From NCBI GenBank assembly GCA_015146655.1, contig VKHL01000108.1, positions 37,103-101,102 of the forward strand: DNA of 64,000 bases. Direction: 5' to 3'. Below the pieces are notes generated by a model. That model had not been told where the DNA came from and did not search any database. It worked only from the letters and a program-made list of their open reading frames with translations. The translations under genes were made by a program, and so were the position numbers. This stretch comes from Ochromonas danica (Eukaryota > Sar > Chrysophyceae > Chromulinales > Chromulinaceae). Below are positions 31,548 to 42,765 of this stretch, piece after piece; position 1 is the first letter of the stretch; each line of letters starts with the position of its first letter.

Positions 31548-34500
31548 CTAACGACGTCCAAGACGGAGTTTGAAACCAGGATCATAAACAATAGACTCAC
31601 TCCATGGTACATCACGATAGCGCTGAAACGAATCCAATTCATATCTCAACGAAGTGATCGCCAACGATTTCATATCTAAGAGCTGGTCGAGTCTATCCAA
31701 ATAGAATTTTGTTCTTCGCTCGTCCACATTTTCCATATTTTGCACTAATTCCATCTCGTCCTTCATGACCTAACCATCAACATCACCACAATAGCAATAA
31801 TATGCTGTGTTAACAAATAGAAGAATAAACAAACAGACAGACAGATAGTCACGAACCTCCACTAGCTCTGCCACACTCAACCGATGCGCGGCTATGAGAT
31901 TTCCCAATTTTGCCGAAATATCATCATCGATAAGAGGAGCGGGCGGGGGAGGAGCAGGGGAAGGAGGATGGCGGTGCACTGTGTAGTTCTTGGATGGAGG
32001 AGGAGAAGGTTTCGCAGAGAACCCTTGAGATGAGAACGATCTAAGAAACACACACAGTTTACCAAAGCTCGATTACACATAACTATATGCACAAATGTGA
32101 CACTGCAGTACAGACCTGGGAGAGGGAAGAGGTTTGGCTTTGGTGGGGAAGAGAGCACTGAGCTGGGAAGAGGAGGGGGAGGAGGAGGGGGACATCTGGG
32201 GGGCAGACTGATGCTTTCTCAGCCCCCCGCTCAAGTTGCGATCTACCACAGGTTGTGGAGGGGAAATGTTAGCACTGATATCTTCCTTTTCTTCAAAGTC
32301 TCTGTCTCCCAGGTCAGAGGAATAGTCAGCCTCAGCAGCGGTGGGGGAGTCAGCCGCAGCAGTCTCTGGTCGAGTGGAGGCGCTGTGCTCCTTCACTCGA
32401 TCTGCGTAACGAAGCGTATTGAGCGTGTGCTCACAATTAGAGTGCGCAGGAGAGATGCAGGCAATCATGCAGGTGCGTGACTTCTCTCCCACGAAGGAAT
32501 CCTTCAATACTTGAGTCAGCTTGCTGCCTCGGAAAGGAGTGTGGCCATGCTTCTTCTCCAGAGAGCGAATTACCTCTTTCAAAGCCAGCAATGAAGTGTT
32601 GATCTCGGCACCTTCCATCCTCGTCTGCTTGGAAGAAGCGTGGGTATCAGCACCTCGTTCACTTCCAGCCAAGTCGATGAAACTCAATTTGCCTTCGCTC
32701 CACATAGGAGGAGCCGCAGCAGGCGCTCCTTTCTTACCCAGACTGCCACTCTTTGCTTCTCGAACTACAATCTGCAGCACTTGATGAGATCGGGACGATT
32801 CAGCATTCGCTCCAGTGGACCCCACAGAGCGATGAGAATGCGCTTTGGCCATGAGTCCCATCAGCTCCTCCAGTGAGGCAGCGGGGTGAGTGGTCAGGCC
32901 AGGCAAGCGAACCTGCTGCTTCGCATCTTCCAAGCACTTTATTTGTGAGCGATTATTCAAGAGATCGAAGAGTTTTCCGCCATAAATCTCAAAACAGCTA
33001 ACTCCCACAAAAGCTTTGGCAAACTGTCTGTTGTGAGCAATGTGAGAGAAAATGTCTCTGCCTGCGAGGGCGTACAGACCCATGTTGGACGTGTCGCCTG
33101 TTGTGGGATGTTGAGGATTGGCACCCATCATGGAGAATGTCTGCAAACAATCATACACTGTAAGAGAAGAAAAGAAGCCAAAGTGATGAACAACCGAACA
33201 TCCTCCTCGCTTACCTTGCCAGACCCTGTTTGACCATAGGCAAAGCATGACGCCTTTCCGCCTTCAAACATGAAGCTTACCAAGGGACGAACAGTGCGAG
33301 AGTAGATTAAGGCATTGTTCTCCATGTGGTCGAAGGCATCATCGAAGACAAAGGTCTGCGTCTCAGTCACCTTGGTCAAGTCGACCTTCACCTTTGGCTC
33401 ATGAACAAGAACCATGCCATTGGAGCGGATCTCAAGAATATCCCTGTCATTACGATTTGTCTCCGTCCTACTCAGCGGACGCTTGCGCACCACCACGCGA
33501 ATGGGCATATCGTATCGGCTGGAAGAGTGCTGCAGTCGAGTTGGCGGAGGAGGAGGAGGAGTATCATGTGCGACTTCTGTATTGATTCTACTGATTGGAG
33601 AGACAGTCGGCCTTTGTGGAGTCTTGGGACTGATCAAGAGAGGTCCAGACGACTTGTGCATCCTCTTCTGTGCATCGCTAGGGTCTTCGAAACGCTTCTC
33701 TTGAAGGACTGCTTCCACCCGCTTCACAGATTCTGAATGGTTGCTAGTTGCGGATTGGTTGCGAAGGGTCGTCTTGGAGCCTTCTGCCGCAGTGGGGTTA
33801 GTCGCGGGGGCTAGACTGTTCTTGCCTGCTGGTGCTGCAGGTGTGGACAATCTTCTGGATCGACTGCTTCCCCGACCTTTCGCCTCTTCTGCCTCGACTA
33901 AACAACATCATTCATAGGTAAAACGAAGGGAATTGGAAAGAGCTGGAGCTGAGGGCACCTCTTCTATTGGCAGCGGAGGAGGAGGAAGGGCCAACAGCCG
34001 CTACAGGCACCACGGGATCTTCGTTCTCTTCTTCTTCATTCTCTGAGTCCGATTCATCAGTCTTCTTGCTGGATCTGCCATCAGAAGACTTGCTTTGCAG
34101 GATCTGTCAGCAGGAGTTACTTCGTGTGAGAGAAGCATAGCAGGAGTAGGACAGGGTAGGGGTAGGTATGTCAGGGGTTGGACAGGGTAGGCCAGGGCCA
34201 GGAGTAGGGGTAGGGATAGGATAGGGCAGGGGTAGGACAGGAGAGGGTAGATAGAAACTGTACCGTCTGAAGCCTCTGAATGAGGAAAAAGAGTTTCTTG
34301 CGATCTTCAGAGTTCTCCACACCCACTGAAAGAAGAGAGAACAAAGACAACACGAGAAGGATAGCAGACGTCAACAGAAGAAGGAGAGCGATGCTGCAAT
34401 TGTTGTGTTTGGCTTACCAACTTCATAGATGTCTCTCAGAGTGAGTGCTGAACAACGACAAAAAATAAAATTTCACCACAAAACAAGAGAAGAAAATAAT

Positions 34501-34675
34501 GACGAGTTAAACGCAGGACAAAGTGGTTAGTCGCAACCAGTCTGAATCAGCGGAAAGCGCAGTCAGCGAATAACTCACAGGCCAGCTTCTTGGGAGTTGT
34601 GATGCCCACGGCATCGAGCTTCGGAATGACATAATCAAGGCCCAGACCTTTCAACCAAGTATCAATGTACCTCAT
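31548..34675 (-). CDS. KIF24-like kinesin-13 with N-terminal SAM domain
   Basis: Eight exons (34675-34579, 34447-34418, 34325-34264, 34103-33959, 33897-33215, 33140-32116, 32040-31857, 31769-31548) join in frame to 815 aa. Residues about 1-62 form a SAM domain (WLKGLGLDYVIPKL ... SEDRKKLFFLIQRL) like that of KIF24. After an acidic, Ser-rich linker comes a complete kinesin-13 motor (about 240-580) with VVVRKRPLS, AYGQTGSGKT, NAESSRSHQV (switch I), DLAGSERG (switch II) and the microtubule-binding SKLTQVLKDSF. The tail has Pro-rich stretches and a C-terminal coiled coil. Kinesin-13s depolymerise microtubules, and KIF24 controls ciliogenesis at centrioles. The motor is internal, as in the family. 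The second exon is only 30 nt long. Confidence 0.9.
34141..34250 (+). repeat. Degenerate GGGTAGG/GGATAGG repeat array inside a kinesin intron
   Basis: Most of the third intron of the kinesin gene is an irregular array of 6-12 nt G-rich units (GGTAGGGGTAGG, GGGTTGGACAGGGTAGG, and so on) on the plus strand, hence a C/T-rich tract in the pre-mRNA. Four or more G-runs lie within short spans, so G-quadruplex formation is possible. Confidence 0.8.
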
Positions 34676-35911
34676 TATAGTGGAGTCGCTTGGAAAAAAT
34701 GGTCTTCCACTTGCTTGCTATCAGTGGATTCTCGCCTTGCCCGTTGCTGTGATGAACGCCAACGTTCTGTGCCAGCTCTTTCCTCCACCAACGACGTTCC
34801 AAACCTGGAAATCTGGGTTTATAATCCATAAAAGGAGATTTCAAACCCGGAAACCGAACAGTTGCTTCTTGGCGAAACGCTCTCTTTGCGCCAAATTTTG
34901 GTCAAGATATTTGTGGGAGATAAAACTCCCATAGTTCGACTTTCTTCCAGCCTGTTCTTGCATTTTTCGTTTAAATTGTGTTATGTTATGTTTGTTATGT
35001 TATATCGTGTGGTTATGAGTCTTGTTTGAGCATGAAAAGATGCTTAGTGTGCTGGCAATCGAGCAGCACACTCTTGGGCACCGATGCCGAAATCCACTAA
35101 AAGCGATTGGTCAATTGAATGCTGAGAGACAGAAGGCTCACTGGGAAGTTGAAAAGCCATACAAACAATCACACAGAATGCTCAACATGATGAGGAAGTA
35201 GATTTTGGTAATTTAACAGCACCATCTCCAATACCGGATATATGATACGCCATGTTAAACTAGCGTTTATTGAAGATGACATGAGAGCATTCACCTTCAT
35301 CACTAGGGTGCTTCCCAAAGAAGGATAAATCCCTTCGAAATGTTGACCAACCTAGCCCCCAGTTGCCATCACCAGCGATATCTTTCACTGCCTAGGGTCC
35401 ATATGAGTGGAAGACGTCTGCTCACATCAATTCCTAAAATAAGTTTGATTCATAGGCTTTTCGCAGGCTCAGGTGCCTCACTGTTAGGTTTGAAAATCTA
35501 TCCCTCAAATGTCAAAGATGAGGGGCTCTTCGTATTGGGCTGGAGTGAGTGCAAAGGTACTTCTATTATTAGTCTTCGACCCAGACTCACATTAATTGCG
35601 CCTTTTCGTTGTCAGACATACTGGCACAATCTATGACATATCTGAAATAGGCTTAAGGAACGCGGCCACCCTCACCAGAGGAACAAAGGGCAACCTAAAG
35701 TTACTACTGCGCCGCCAGTTCAAAAGCAGCTTTGTGCCTTTCCAATGAAAAATCACTCAAACAACGCGTTTTAGTGATAACTTAAGAGGAATGGCTCCAA
35801 CAGGCAACAGCAGCACGGCTCTCTCAGCGCCAAAGAGCGCGCAGAGTATCCAAACGCTTCGAAGAATTTTCACCTCCGCCAACTTCCTGATCTCATTCGA
35901 ACGATCTAATT
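34676..35911. other. 1.2-kb intergenic stretch between divergent kinesin and Rac genes
   Basis: No gene is recognisable. The longest frames (34665-34934 and 35340-35636, plus strand) show no domain and no codon pattern that persuades me. There are short TTATG repeats near 34979-35005. Both promoters should be here. Confidence 0.5.
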
Positions 35912-36574
35912 ATGCAGAATATCAAATGTGTTGTGTGTGGTTAGTCTCTTGAATTTTTCTTTCTTTTCTTCTCAGTGAATTATTTGATTTAATTTCTGTC
36001 TTTTCACTGGGGATGTCGTGCGGCTGTTGCAGGTGACGGTGCGGTGGGTAAGACCTGCATGCTGATCAGTTACACCACAAATACCTTTCCTGAGGAGTAT
36101 ATCCCCACGGTCTTTGACAATTATTCGGCCAGTGTCATGGTGGACTCCAAGCCTATTAATATTGGCCTGTGGGATACGGCCGGACAGGAAGATTATGACC
36201 GTTTGCGTCCTCTTAGCTACCCTCAGACTGACGTTTTCCTCATTTGTTTCGCACTCGATACCAATGTCTCCTTCGAGAACATTCGCAACAAGTGGTATCC
36301 GGAGATCCAGCACCATGCGCCAGGCGTGCCATTCATAATCGTAGGTACGAAGCTCGATTTGAGAAACGACTCTAAGCCTGGTACGGAGGGAAAGTTTATT
36401 ACGAAGGCACAAGGGGAGAGTTTGAAGGACGAGCTCAAGGCCTACAAGTATCTGGAGTGCTCGGCACGAACTCAAGAAGGTCTCAAGCAAGTCTTCGACG
36501 AAGCTATTCGATGTGTTCTCATCAACCAAAACAATAACAATGTCGTCAAGAAGAGAAGATGCTTGGTGCTGTAG
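35912..36574 (+). CDS. Rac-type Rho-family small GTPase
   Basis: Two exons (35912-35939, 36033-36574) give a 189-aa protein. The first exon encodes only nine residues (MQNIKCVVC) plus one base, so the P-loop GDGAVGKT is interrupted at its first Gly codon. Switch I ([11 protein letters not shown]), switch II ([20 protein letters not shown]), TKLDLRND and the SAR motif are all intact, as is the Rho-specific insert. The C-terminus is basic (VKKRRC) followed by the CAAX box CLVL, predicting geranylgeranylation and plasma-membrane attachment. Rac GTPases control actin and NADPH oxidase. Gly, Thr and Gln residues needed for GTP hydrolysis are present, so it should be an active switch. Confidence 0.95.
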
Positions 36575-37076
36575 ATAGGTTTCCTGTGGTGGGAGATTAT
36601 TTGGGTAGTACGTAAGGCCTACTTAGTGAGGATGATTTTGTTGTCATGATGGCGATTGATGGTGTCTGCTGCTGGAGAAAGAAAGAGAGAGAGAAGAGAA
36701 GAGGGAGGTGATGAGACGTAGAGACTAAGTGAGCATAAAGTTGTTAATAGCTGCTAAGAATTATATTTGAACTTGGGGTTCTGTTAATAGGGCTTGGTTG
36801 GTCTGTCTGGCGGCGCTTAGTAGACATAAAGTCATTAGTGTGATCAGATTGTTGGGAACACAATCTGTCTTGTTCGTAGTATACCATTCTGTACCATCAT
36901 AGCCACTGACTGCATATCATATGCAGTATGATACTTGTATATCATAGCCATACCCATCACACTAGGGCAGCAGAGATCAAGGCGAGCAGGTAGTTTTTGT
37001 GAGTTTTAACTCTCATTGTATGAGTTATCTCAAGCGTGTCCAATAGTCATCGAGCAAAACAAGCAGAAAGCTCAAA
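36575..37076. other. Intergenic region between Rac and PIP kinase genes
   Basis: These 502 nt contain the Rac 3' UTR and the promoter of the next gene. A 17-nt palindrome, CTGCATATCATATGCAG, is at 36910-36926. A GA-rich tract (36673-36712) follows the Rac stop. Nothing gene-like is seen. Confidence 0.4.
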
Positions 37077-38304
37077 ATGGCGATTTGCTTGTCAACTAAA
37101 GTTATTCCTTGGCTACTCGCCTGGTGCACACTCCTTCTTCTCTCTCATTCCATTTCCACAGACAAGCTCGCCTCATGCATCTTGCAGGGACTAGCGCATC
37201 ATGATCACAGCAACGAGACCTCCATCGTTCTTCGTGTGCGGCTGGACACCAGCACATCCCTCAAGATCTACCAGCCCAGCCTCTTCTACCAGCTGAGGCA
37301 ACATGCCGGTGTCTCCGAGCCTCTTTACTGGGACTGCTTGGAAGTGGCGCGGCTCCAGTCTTTGTCTTCAGACAGCAAATCCGGCCAGGCCTTCTGGCGT
37401 TCCTCCGATGGCCATGTCATCTTGAAGACCATCAAGCATTACGAATGCAAGACCCTTGCGAAGATACTGAAGATCTATGCTGACCATGTGCTGAGTGACC
37501 ACAGCTGCCTCGGCAACCTGCTCGGCCTCTATCGCGTGAAGGCCGCGGGGCGTAGAGCGACCTACTTCCTCGCGGCCAAGAACATCTACACAACTATGCC
37601 CTCGAGTAAGAGATTCGACTTGAAAGGATCGACTGTGGGGCGACGTAAGGCGAAGAGCAGCTCTGTGTGGAAGGACTTGGACCTTCTCGATACCATCAGC
37701 AGCAAGAGTCCCTTACAGCAACCGCTCCAGCCGCAGCAACAGCAGGAAGAGAAAGACGAGGATGATTTGGTGTCAAAGCAACAAGGCCTCCATCTTGGAC
37801 CCTCCGCTAAAGCTATTCTTATGCACGGCCTTCAGAGGGATGTAGAGTTTCTGAGTGATCTCAAACTCATGGACTACAGCCTTCTCGTGGAAATCGAGGA
37901 TTGGTTGGCTCAGGAGGGAGAGCGATCGCATAATGTTGCACACTTGGCGGAGACCTGCTCAAACAGGTACTATTTCGCACTTCAACTGAGTTAGTTTTTC
38001 GTGCTCAATGGTGTTGTGTCATGTGTTGCAGGGGAAAACTGTCGTTGTGTGGACGAGGCAGCCAACTCTACCACTTTGGAATTGTCGATTTCTTGCAACG
38101 GTGAGTCTATCCCGCTTAGTCTATTTCTCCTCATCTGGCTTGATGATATCCTTTCTTTCTGCTTTGAAATGCAGATATACCTTTCGGAAATGGTTGGAGC
38201 ATTGGCTGAAAAGCCTATTCTACAACAGGAAATGCATCTCATGTGTAGAACCTAAATTTTATGCAAAGCGTATGCTTGCTTACATAGATCGAGTGATAGT
38301 TTAG
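37077..38304 (+). CDS. Minimal phosphatidylinositol-phosphate kinase with N-terminal signal peptide
   Basis: Three exons (37077-37966, 38032-38100, 38175-38304) join in frame to 362 aa. The PIPK fold is recognisable from the glycine loop SGKSGQAFWRS and the lysine in VILKTIK. It continues with RFDLKGSTVGRR, LMDYSLLVEIED, the metal-binding GIVDFLQ (usually GIID) and the end EPKFYAKRM. These enzymes make PI(4,5)P2 or related lipids. Two things are odd. The protein begins MAICLSTKVIPWLLAWCTLLLLSHSIS, a classical signal peptide or anchor, which would send a normally cytosolic kinase into the secretory route or pin it to a membrane. It is also shorter than most PIPKs, with a small Gln-rich insertion near residues 210-245. 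The start ATG is the first in frame that I see. Confidence 0.82.
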
Positions 38305-38398
38305 CTGCAATCATGTTGTAACCGACAGCTATAAAAGAATGTCAACCATCTCAGATAGACACACACCATCATCCCCAGTTAACACCCTCTCTCTCCAC

Positions 38399-40243
38399 TT
38401 AAGCGTCTTCATCCTCATTCATGTCCGCGCTGATGGTCATATCGAGCTCCTGTCCAGTTATTCTCTTGTAGAGACTTAACACATCGTTAGCAGCGGTTTC
38501 AAAGTGGCTGGTAGCATCATAGGACTTGGAGATGTAGCAATGGTCGTCTGCGCCGTCACTCACTGGCTCGAGCAAGTCACTGACGGAGTCGAATCTACTC
38601 AAAGCACGCAACCCCGATCCATCAGAATCGACATCAAGATCCAATCACGAGAGAACTACTAATACCTTTCGAGGATCTTGCCCAAAAGGTTGAAGGCAGG
38701 TGTCAACTCGCTGACAGGATCGTTGGTCTGAGCTGTGGTCGAGGCAATGGCGATGTACTTGCCTGGAGAGGCAACCATGTGCGCAAAACTCACCATGCAA
38801 ACGTAAATATCATAGCGCCTATTAACCTACACAAGCAAGCACGCGTGCACAAGCTTTTAGCATAATAATTCCTTCCTTAGAATAAGCGCAATGATGACTT
38901 ACCTGACTGGCAGGAATGATAATTTGCACAGACTCGGCATTATCAGTTCCTAGCAGCAAGGTTGATCAGCTTAGTCAAAGAAGGTGTTGACCAGGGAGAA
39001 ACGGCTTCTTACCAGTAATGGGGTGGTCGAGGATACAAATGGAGCGGACCACTCTTCCCACAGGGCGAGTCTTAGAGGGGTGGAAATAGGAGGGATCTCC
39101 AATGATAATGTCAGCCTTAGCAACCTGGATACAAAGGAAGGTAAAACATAAACAACAGGACAGAAGGACAAAAATTACTCTCTAACCTCTTTGTCGCCCT
39201 TCACACCCCAGGCACGGCCGTTCTCAAAGAGAATCTCATCCACGCCCTTGTTGAGCATGAAAGTACCTCCATGAATGGCGCAAAGACGAGAGAAGCCCTC
39301 AGGCAAGCCTCCCAAGCCATACAGAGGGTAAATGTAGGGGCTTTTGCCATATCTCTCCAAGGAGTAGACATACAGTTGGATGGCATCGGCAGTGACAGAA
39401 GCGGGCTCTTTAAGATAATCATCATCGCGATGCAGAGCCATAGCATGACCAGTGAAGGCCTGAGTATTGGTATCCAAACCAAACTCCTCATACAGTTGGC
39501 GAGTGGTAATTTGATCCAAAGATTTCCCCTTGAGATAAGTGGAAGGCTTGTCCTTCTCGTAGTTGGACAGGAAGATCAAGAAGTTGCGGAACTTTCTCTT
39601 CTCAAAAAAGCCCATTAACGAGCTATTCAGAGCTTCCTGAGGAGTGGCTAAAGCAGCACAAGTAGCAAGTGTTATTCTTCCTTCACCAGGATCAATCACA
39701 ACGAGAGATGCTTACCAGGCACTTTCTGGATTTTGTTGTCCTTGAAGACATAGCTGCCATCGACCGACTTGAACTCCAAATACTTAGTCACCTTGGTATG
39801 TAACAAAATCTTCACAAGCTTGCCACAGGACATGATGAACTTTGGCACGAGGTCCACATTCCAGTCTGAAGTTTAATGACCCCAAAGCACATGACATGGG
39901 AGGATTAGGCAAGAGTCAACAGACGAGCAACGATGAGGATAGGTATACCTCTGGAAGGACCGAGAGTAGAGGGTGAGCCAGTCTCACGAAACTTCTGAAA
40001 TAGATTCTGAAGACTCAGCGAGGCAGATTCGGCACCGTAGTAGTTATTGCGGTCCAAATGCAGGACACGCTTGCCTTGCACGGAAAGCAAACCACTGATA
40101 ATGCACTCCGTCAAACCGGTGCCCAGCACGATAGCGTCGTACTCGCCGTCGGCCAAAGCAGTGCAGCCTTCAGGCATCCAGGAGAAATGACGAACTTCCT
40201 TCTTCTCTTCGTTCTCGTAATAATCTTCTTTGCTGTCGCTCAT
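38399..40243 (-). CDS. Rab GDP-dissociation inhibitor (Rab GDI)
   Basis: Seven exons (40243-39949, 39865-39716, 39647-39187, 39124-39013, 38949-38903, 38826-38666, 38594-38399) join in frame to 473 aa. Rab GDI extracts prenylated, GDP-bound Rab proteins from membranes and recycles them. The dinucleotide-fold start [17 protein letters not shown], the LDRNNYYG motif, the [17 protein letters not shown] block and the C-terminal [12 protein letters not shown] and YKRITGQEL are diagnostic. An extra 30 residues rich in Glu and Lys precede the fold, which usually begins within the first few residues. The GDI rather than REP identity follows from the compact length and lack of REP insertions. Its 3' end converges on the PIP kinase gene (94 nt between stops). 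Confidence 0.95.
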
Positions 40244-40564
40244 AATCTATTTCTTTTTCTTTACGAGGAAGTTTAAAAATAACAGATAAGCTGTCGGGTG
40301 GGAAGGGCAAGAAGATACAACAAGTCAGAGGATTTCTTCTTTTCTCCTTCGCTCCTTCCCCACCTGCGCGCCCTGCCGCAGACAGAAACCTCGATAGTGG
40401 ACTTTTAACTCGCTTTTCCCTTCTTTTCAGGATGTTGAGGTTGGTGCGGGCTGCAGGAATTTGCGCGGGAAGTAATAATACCATGTGCTTCTGCCAAAAC
40501 AAAACCAGAAAGTTGATTTCGCTTATGTCTCATCGACGATCTGTTTTGTTTTGTTAATTAAAAT
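40244..40564. promoter_or_regulatory. Divergent region between Rab GDI and the PH-DUF1336 gene
   Basis: These 321 nt separate two outward-facing starts and should hold a bidirectional promoter. I see no repeat or RNA gene; the minus-strand frame at 40170-40502 overlaps the GDI start and has no recognisable content. Confidence 0.4.
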
Positions 40565-42626
40565 ATGTCGAGAGCTTTCCAAGTGGATGAAATTCAAGAG
40601 TCTCCCGAGATCGCGGGCTTGCTCTACAAAAGACGAGGAGGTTTCGGAAAGATAATGCCCAACGCCTGGCAGTACCGCTTCTTTGTGATTACCAAGGATG
40701 GCGTCCTACTGTACTTCGATACTGCTGAGGAAGGCCATTCAGAGTCGAAAGCAAGGGGCCGCGTTGATCTCCGCGCCATCAGTTACGAGATGTCCATGGA
40801 GCCCATCGAAGGCGCACCCACGCCCTATTTTATCCAGATTGCTATCCCCAACGAAGAGAAGTGGAAGCTTTGTGCAGAGACCAAGGAAGACCAAGGAAGG
40901 TGGTTCAGTGTGCTCGAGAAGTATGCCAAACTACCAAAGATTCTCCCTGTGGCCCCGGTAGTTACCAGCGACGACGAGGCTGCCACAGATAAGAGTCGCC
41001 GCCAAACCGCCGTGGTCTCCGCTCCCACTCGTACTCCCACCCCACCTCCAGGAACTGCCCCTACTGTTCCCTTGAGCCCCTCAGCCTCCCCCTCTACTGG
41101 CAAGGACGAAGTTAAATCTCCTCTTGTCTCTGCTGCTGCCCCAGCAGGAGCACACCACGGAGGCAATCATCATCACCACAGTCATGCAGGAAGCAAGACG
41201 ACTGTCGCTGCCAAGAAGAGGTTTTTGAAGAGTAATACTAAAGCATCAGCAGCTGAGACTTTGCAATGGTATGAATCTGTGGCTGTATTGGTCATCTTGA
41301 ACATCTGCTTTCTCGGGGTTTACCGTGCACAGTCCTGGCTCACTATCTTTATATATTGCATCGCTGGTAATGGTGTTATCTGGCATACGTTGCGCCTGCG
41401 AGAGGCGAGAATATCTGCCGCTGCTGCGAAAGTGATCAGTGTCAAGGCTGCGGTGACCGAGGCAGTCATCGCTACTGCTGGTGCAACAGTTGTGGAGGAA
41501 GTTGGTGCTGCTACTGTCGTTACAGCTTCCTCTACTTTGTCGTCGGTTGCCATAGAATCGAAAGATGTGGGCAGCCTCAGTGCAGTTGTAAGTAATGGCA
41601 AGCCCATCGCAGGTATCGCATCAGCTCATTATTGCCATCCCCGGCTAGTTGGTTGGTTATCTCTTCTATGATTGCCTCTTTAGGCTGCACTTTACGCGAG
41701 GTCGATCTCAAAGCGCATGGCAAGGAGCCTCCGTCACATACTTGGGCGAAGACAGACTCTAAGCTCTTCCATGTGCGCATCGGTCCGGATTATAATCGCT
41801 TCAAAAAGAAGGCACCATCTGCTCCTTCTCTCTATGAGCCTGTCGCCTTTGACATCTTTTGTACGAAAAAGCGTGCTGACCACGTGGCACAGCGCTTCCA
41901 GCTGCCTGATGTATCAGGGATCGACACTCATCATCCACATGTTCCACCACTGCTCATCATCCAGGTACAGATTCCGTCCGAACCACCTCCGAGCATCTTT
42001 TCGTCGCTGGAAGATGGACCTGGATGGGCTTTGGTCACTTACTACCGCATCACCGAGGTTTGTGCTAAGTGATTTATAGACCTGTTTGGATATGTCTCTC
42101 TTCATCCCTTCCTTCTCATTCAGGATACCTGCAATCAATTGAAAGATCTCGCCACAGCTTCTCCAGCCGTGAAACTCTTCGCAGAATGGTGCGAGAAAGC
42201 ACCTACTGATGCAGCTTGGAGGGGGCGATTTAAGGTATTTGCTCTTCTCTGTTGTGACGCCACCTCCACCACCTCATCACGTACTGCTTGTTTTTTGAGG
42301 TCATTTGCTTGTGTACGAACTTTGAGGAACTCGGCTTTCCTTCAATGATTACCGCTTACAATGGCAAGCCTGTTCTTATTCGTCGCACCGGTTCCATCTT
42401 CACAGGTCCTGGCTACCTGGAAATGAATATTCATGTGCACAAATTTGCGAATATGGCAAAACAAAGCATTTATATGCTCACATCGCGCTGCAATACCATG
42501 TACATGAATATCGGCTTCGTTATCGAAGGTCGTGAGGACAAGGAGCTCCCCGAGACCCTCTTCGCCTGTGTCGCCGTCAATCGACCACAAGAAGACCAGG
42601 CAGAGTTCCTTTTTGACGAAGATTGA
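40565..42626 (+). CDS. PH - transmembrane - DUF1336 (EDR2-like) protein
   Basis: Four exons (40565-41612, 41684-42057, 42124-42234, 42300-42626) join in frame to 619 aa. Residues about 14-122 are a PH domain (IAGLLYKRRGG ... DQGRWFSVLEKY). A Pro/Ser/His-rich linker comes next. Two hydrophobic segments (about 238-275, AVLVILNICFLGVY and TIFIYCIAGNGVIW) suggest a membrane hairpin. The C-terminal roughly 270 residues are DUF1336, the domain of plant ENHANCED DISEASE RESISTANCE 2 (ADTWAK-type start HTWAKTDSKLFHVRIGPDY, and KFANMAKQSIYML near the end). Plant EDR2 has PH-START-DUF1336 and regulates cell death; here no START domain is seen and the hairpin occupies its place. A lipid-contact or membrane-tether role is plausible (inference). 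Confidence 0.82.
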
Positions 42627-42765
42627 GGCTGCTGATCGTGTTTGTAAAATAAGATTGAGAGCAGTTCTTGGGCCAAAGCAAAGATGAGAGAGTAGTGGGT
42701 AGTGTAGTAGTTCTGTAGTATTTGTTATGTTATTTACTAGCAGTATAGGACGTTGCTGCGTTAGT

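Noticed and set aside
34665-35636. Plus-strand open frames between kinesin and Rac
   Set aside because: Short, no domain, no convincing splice chain; left as intergenic.
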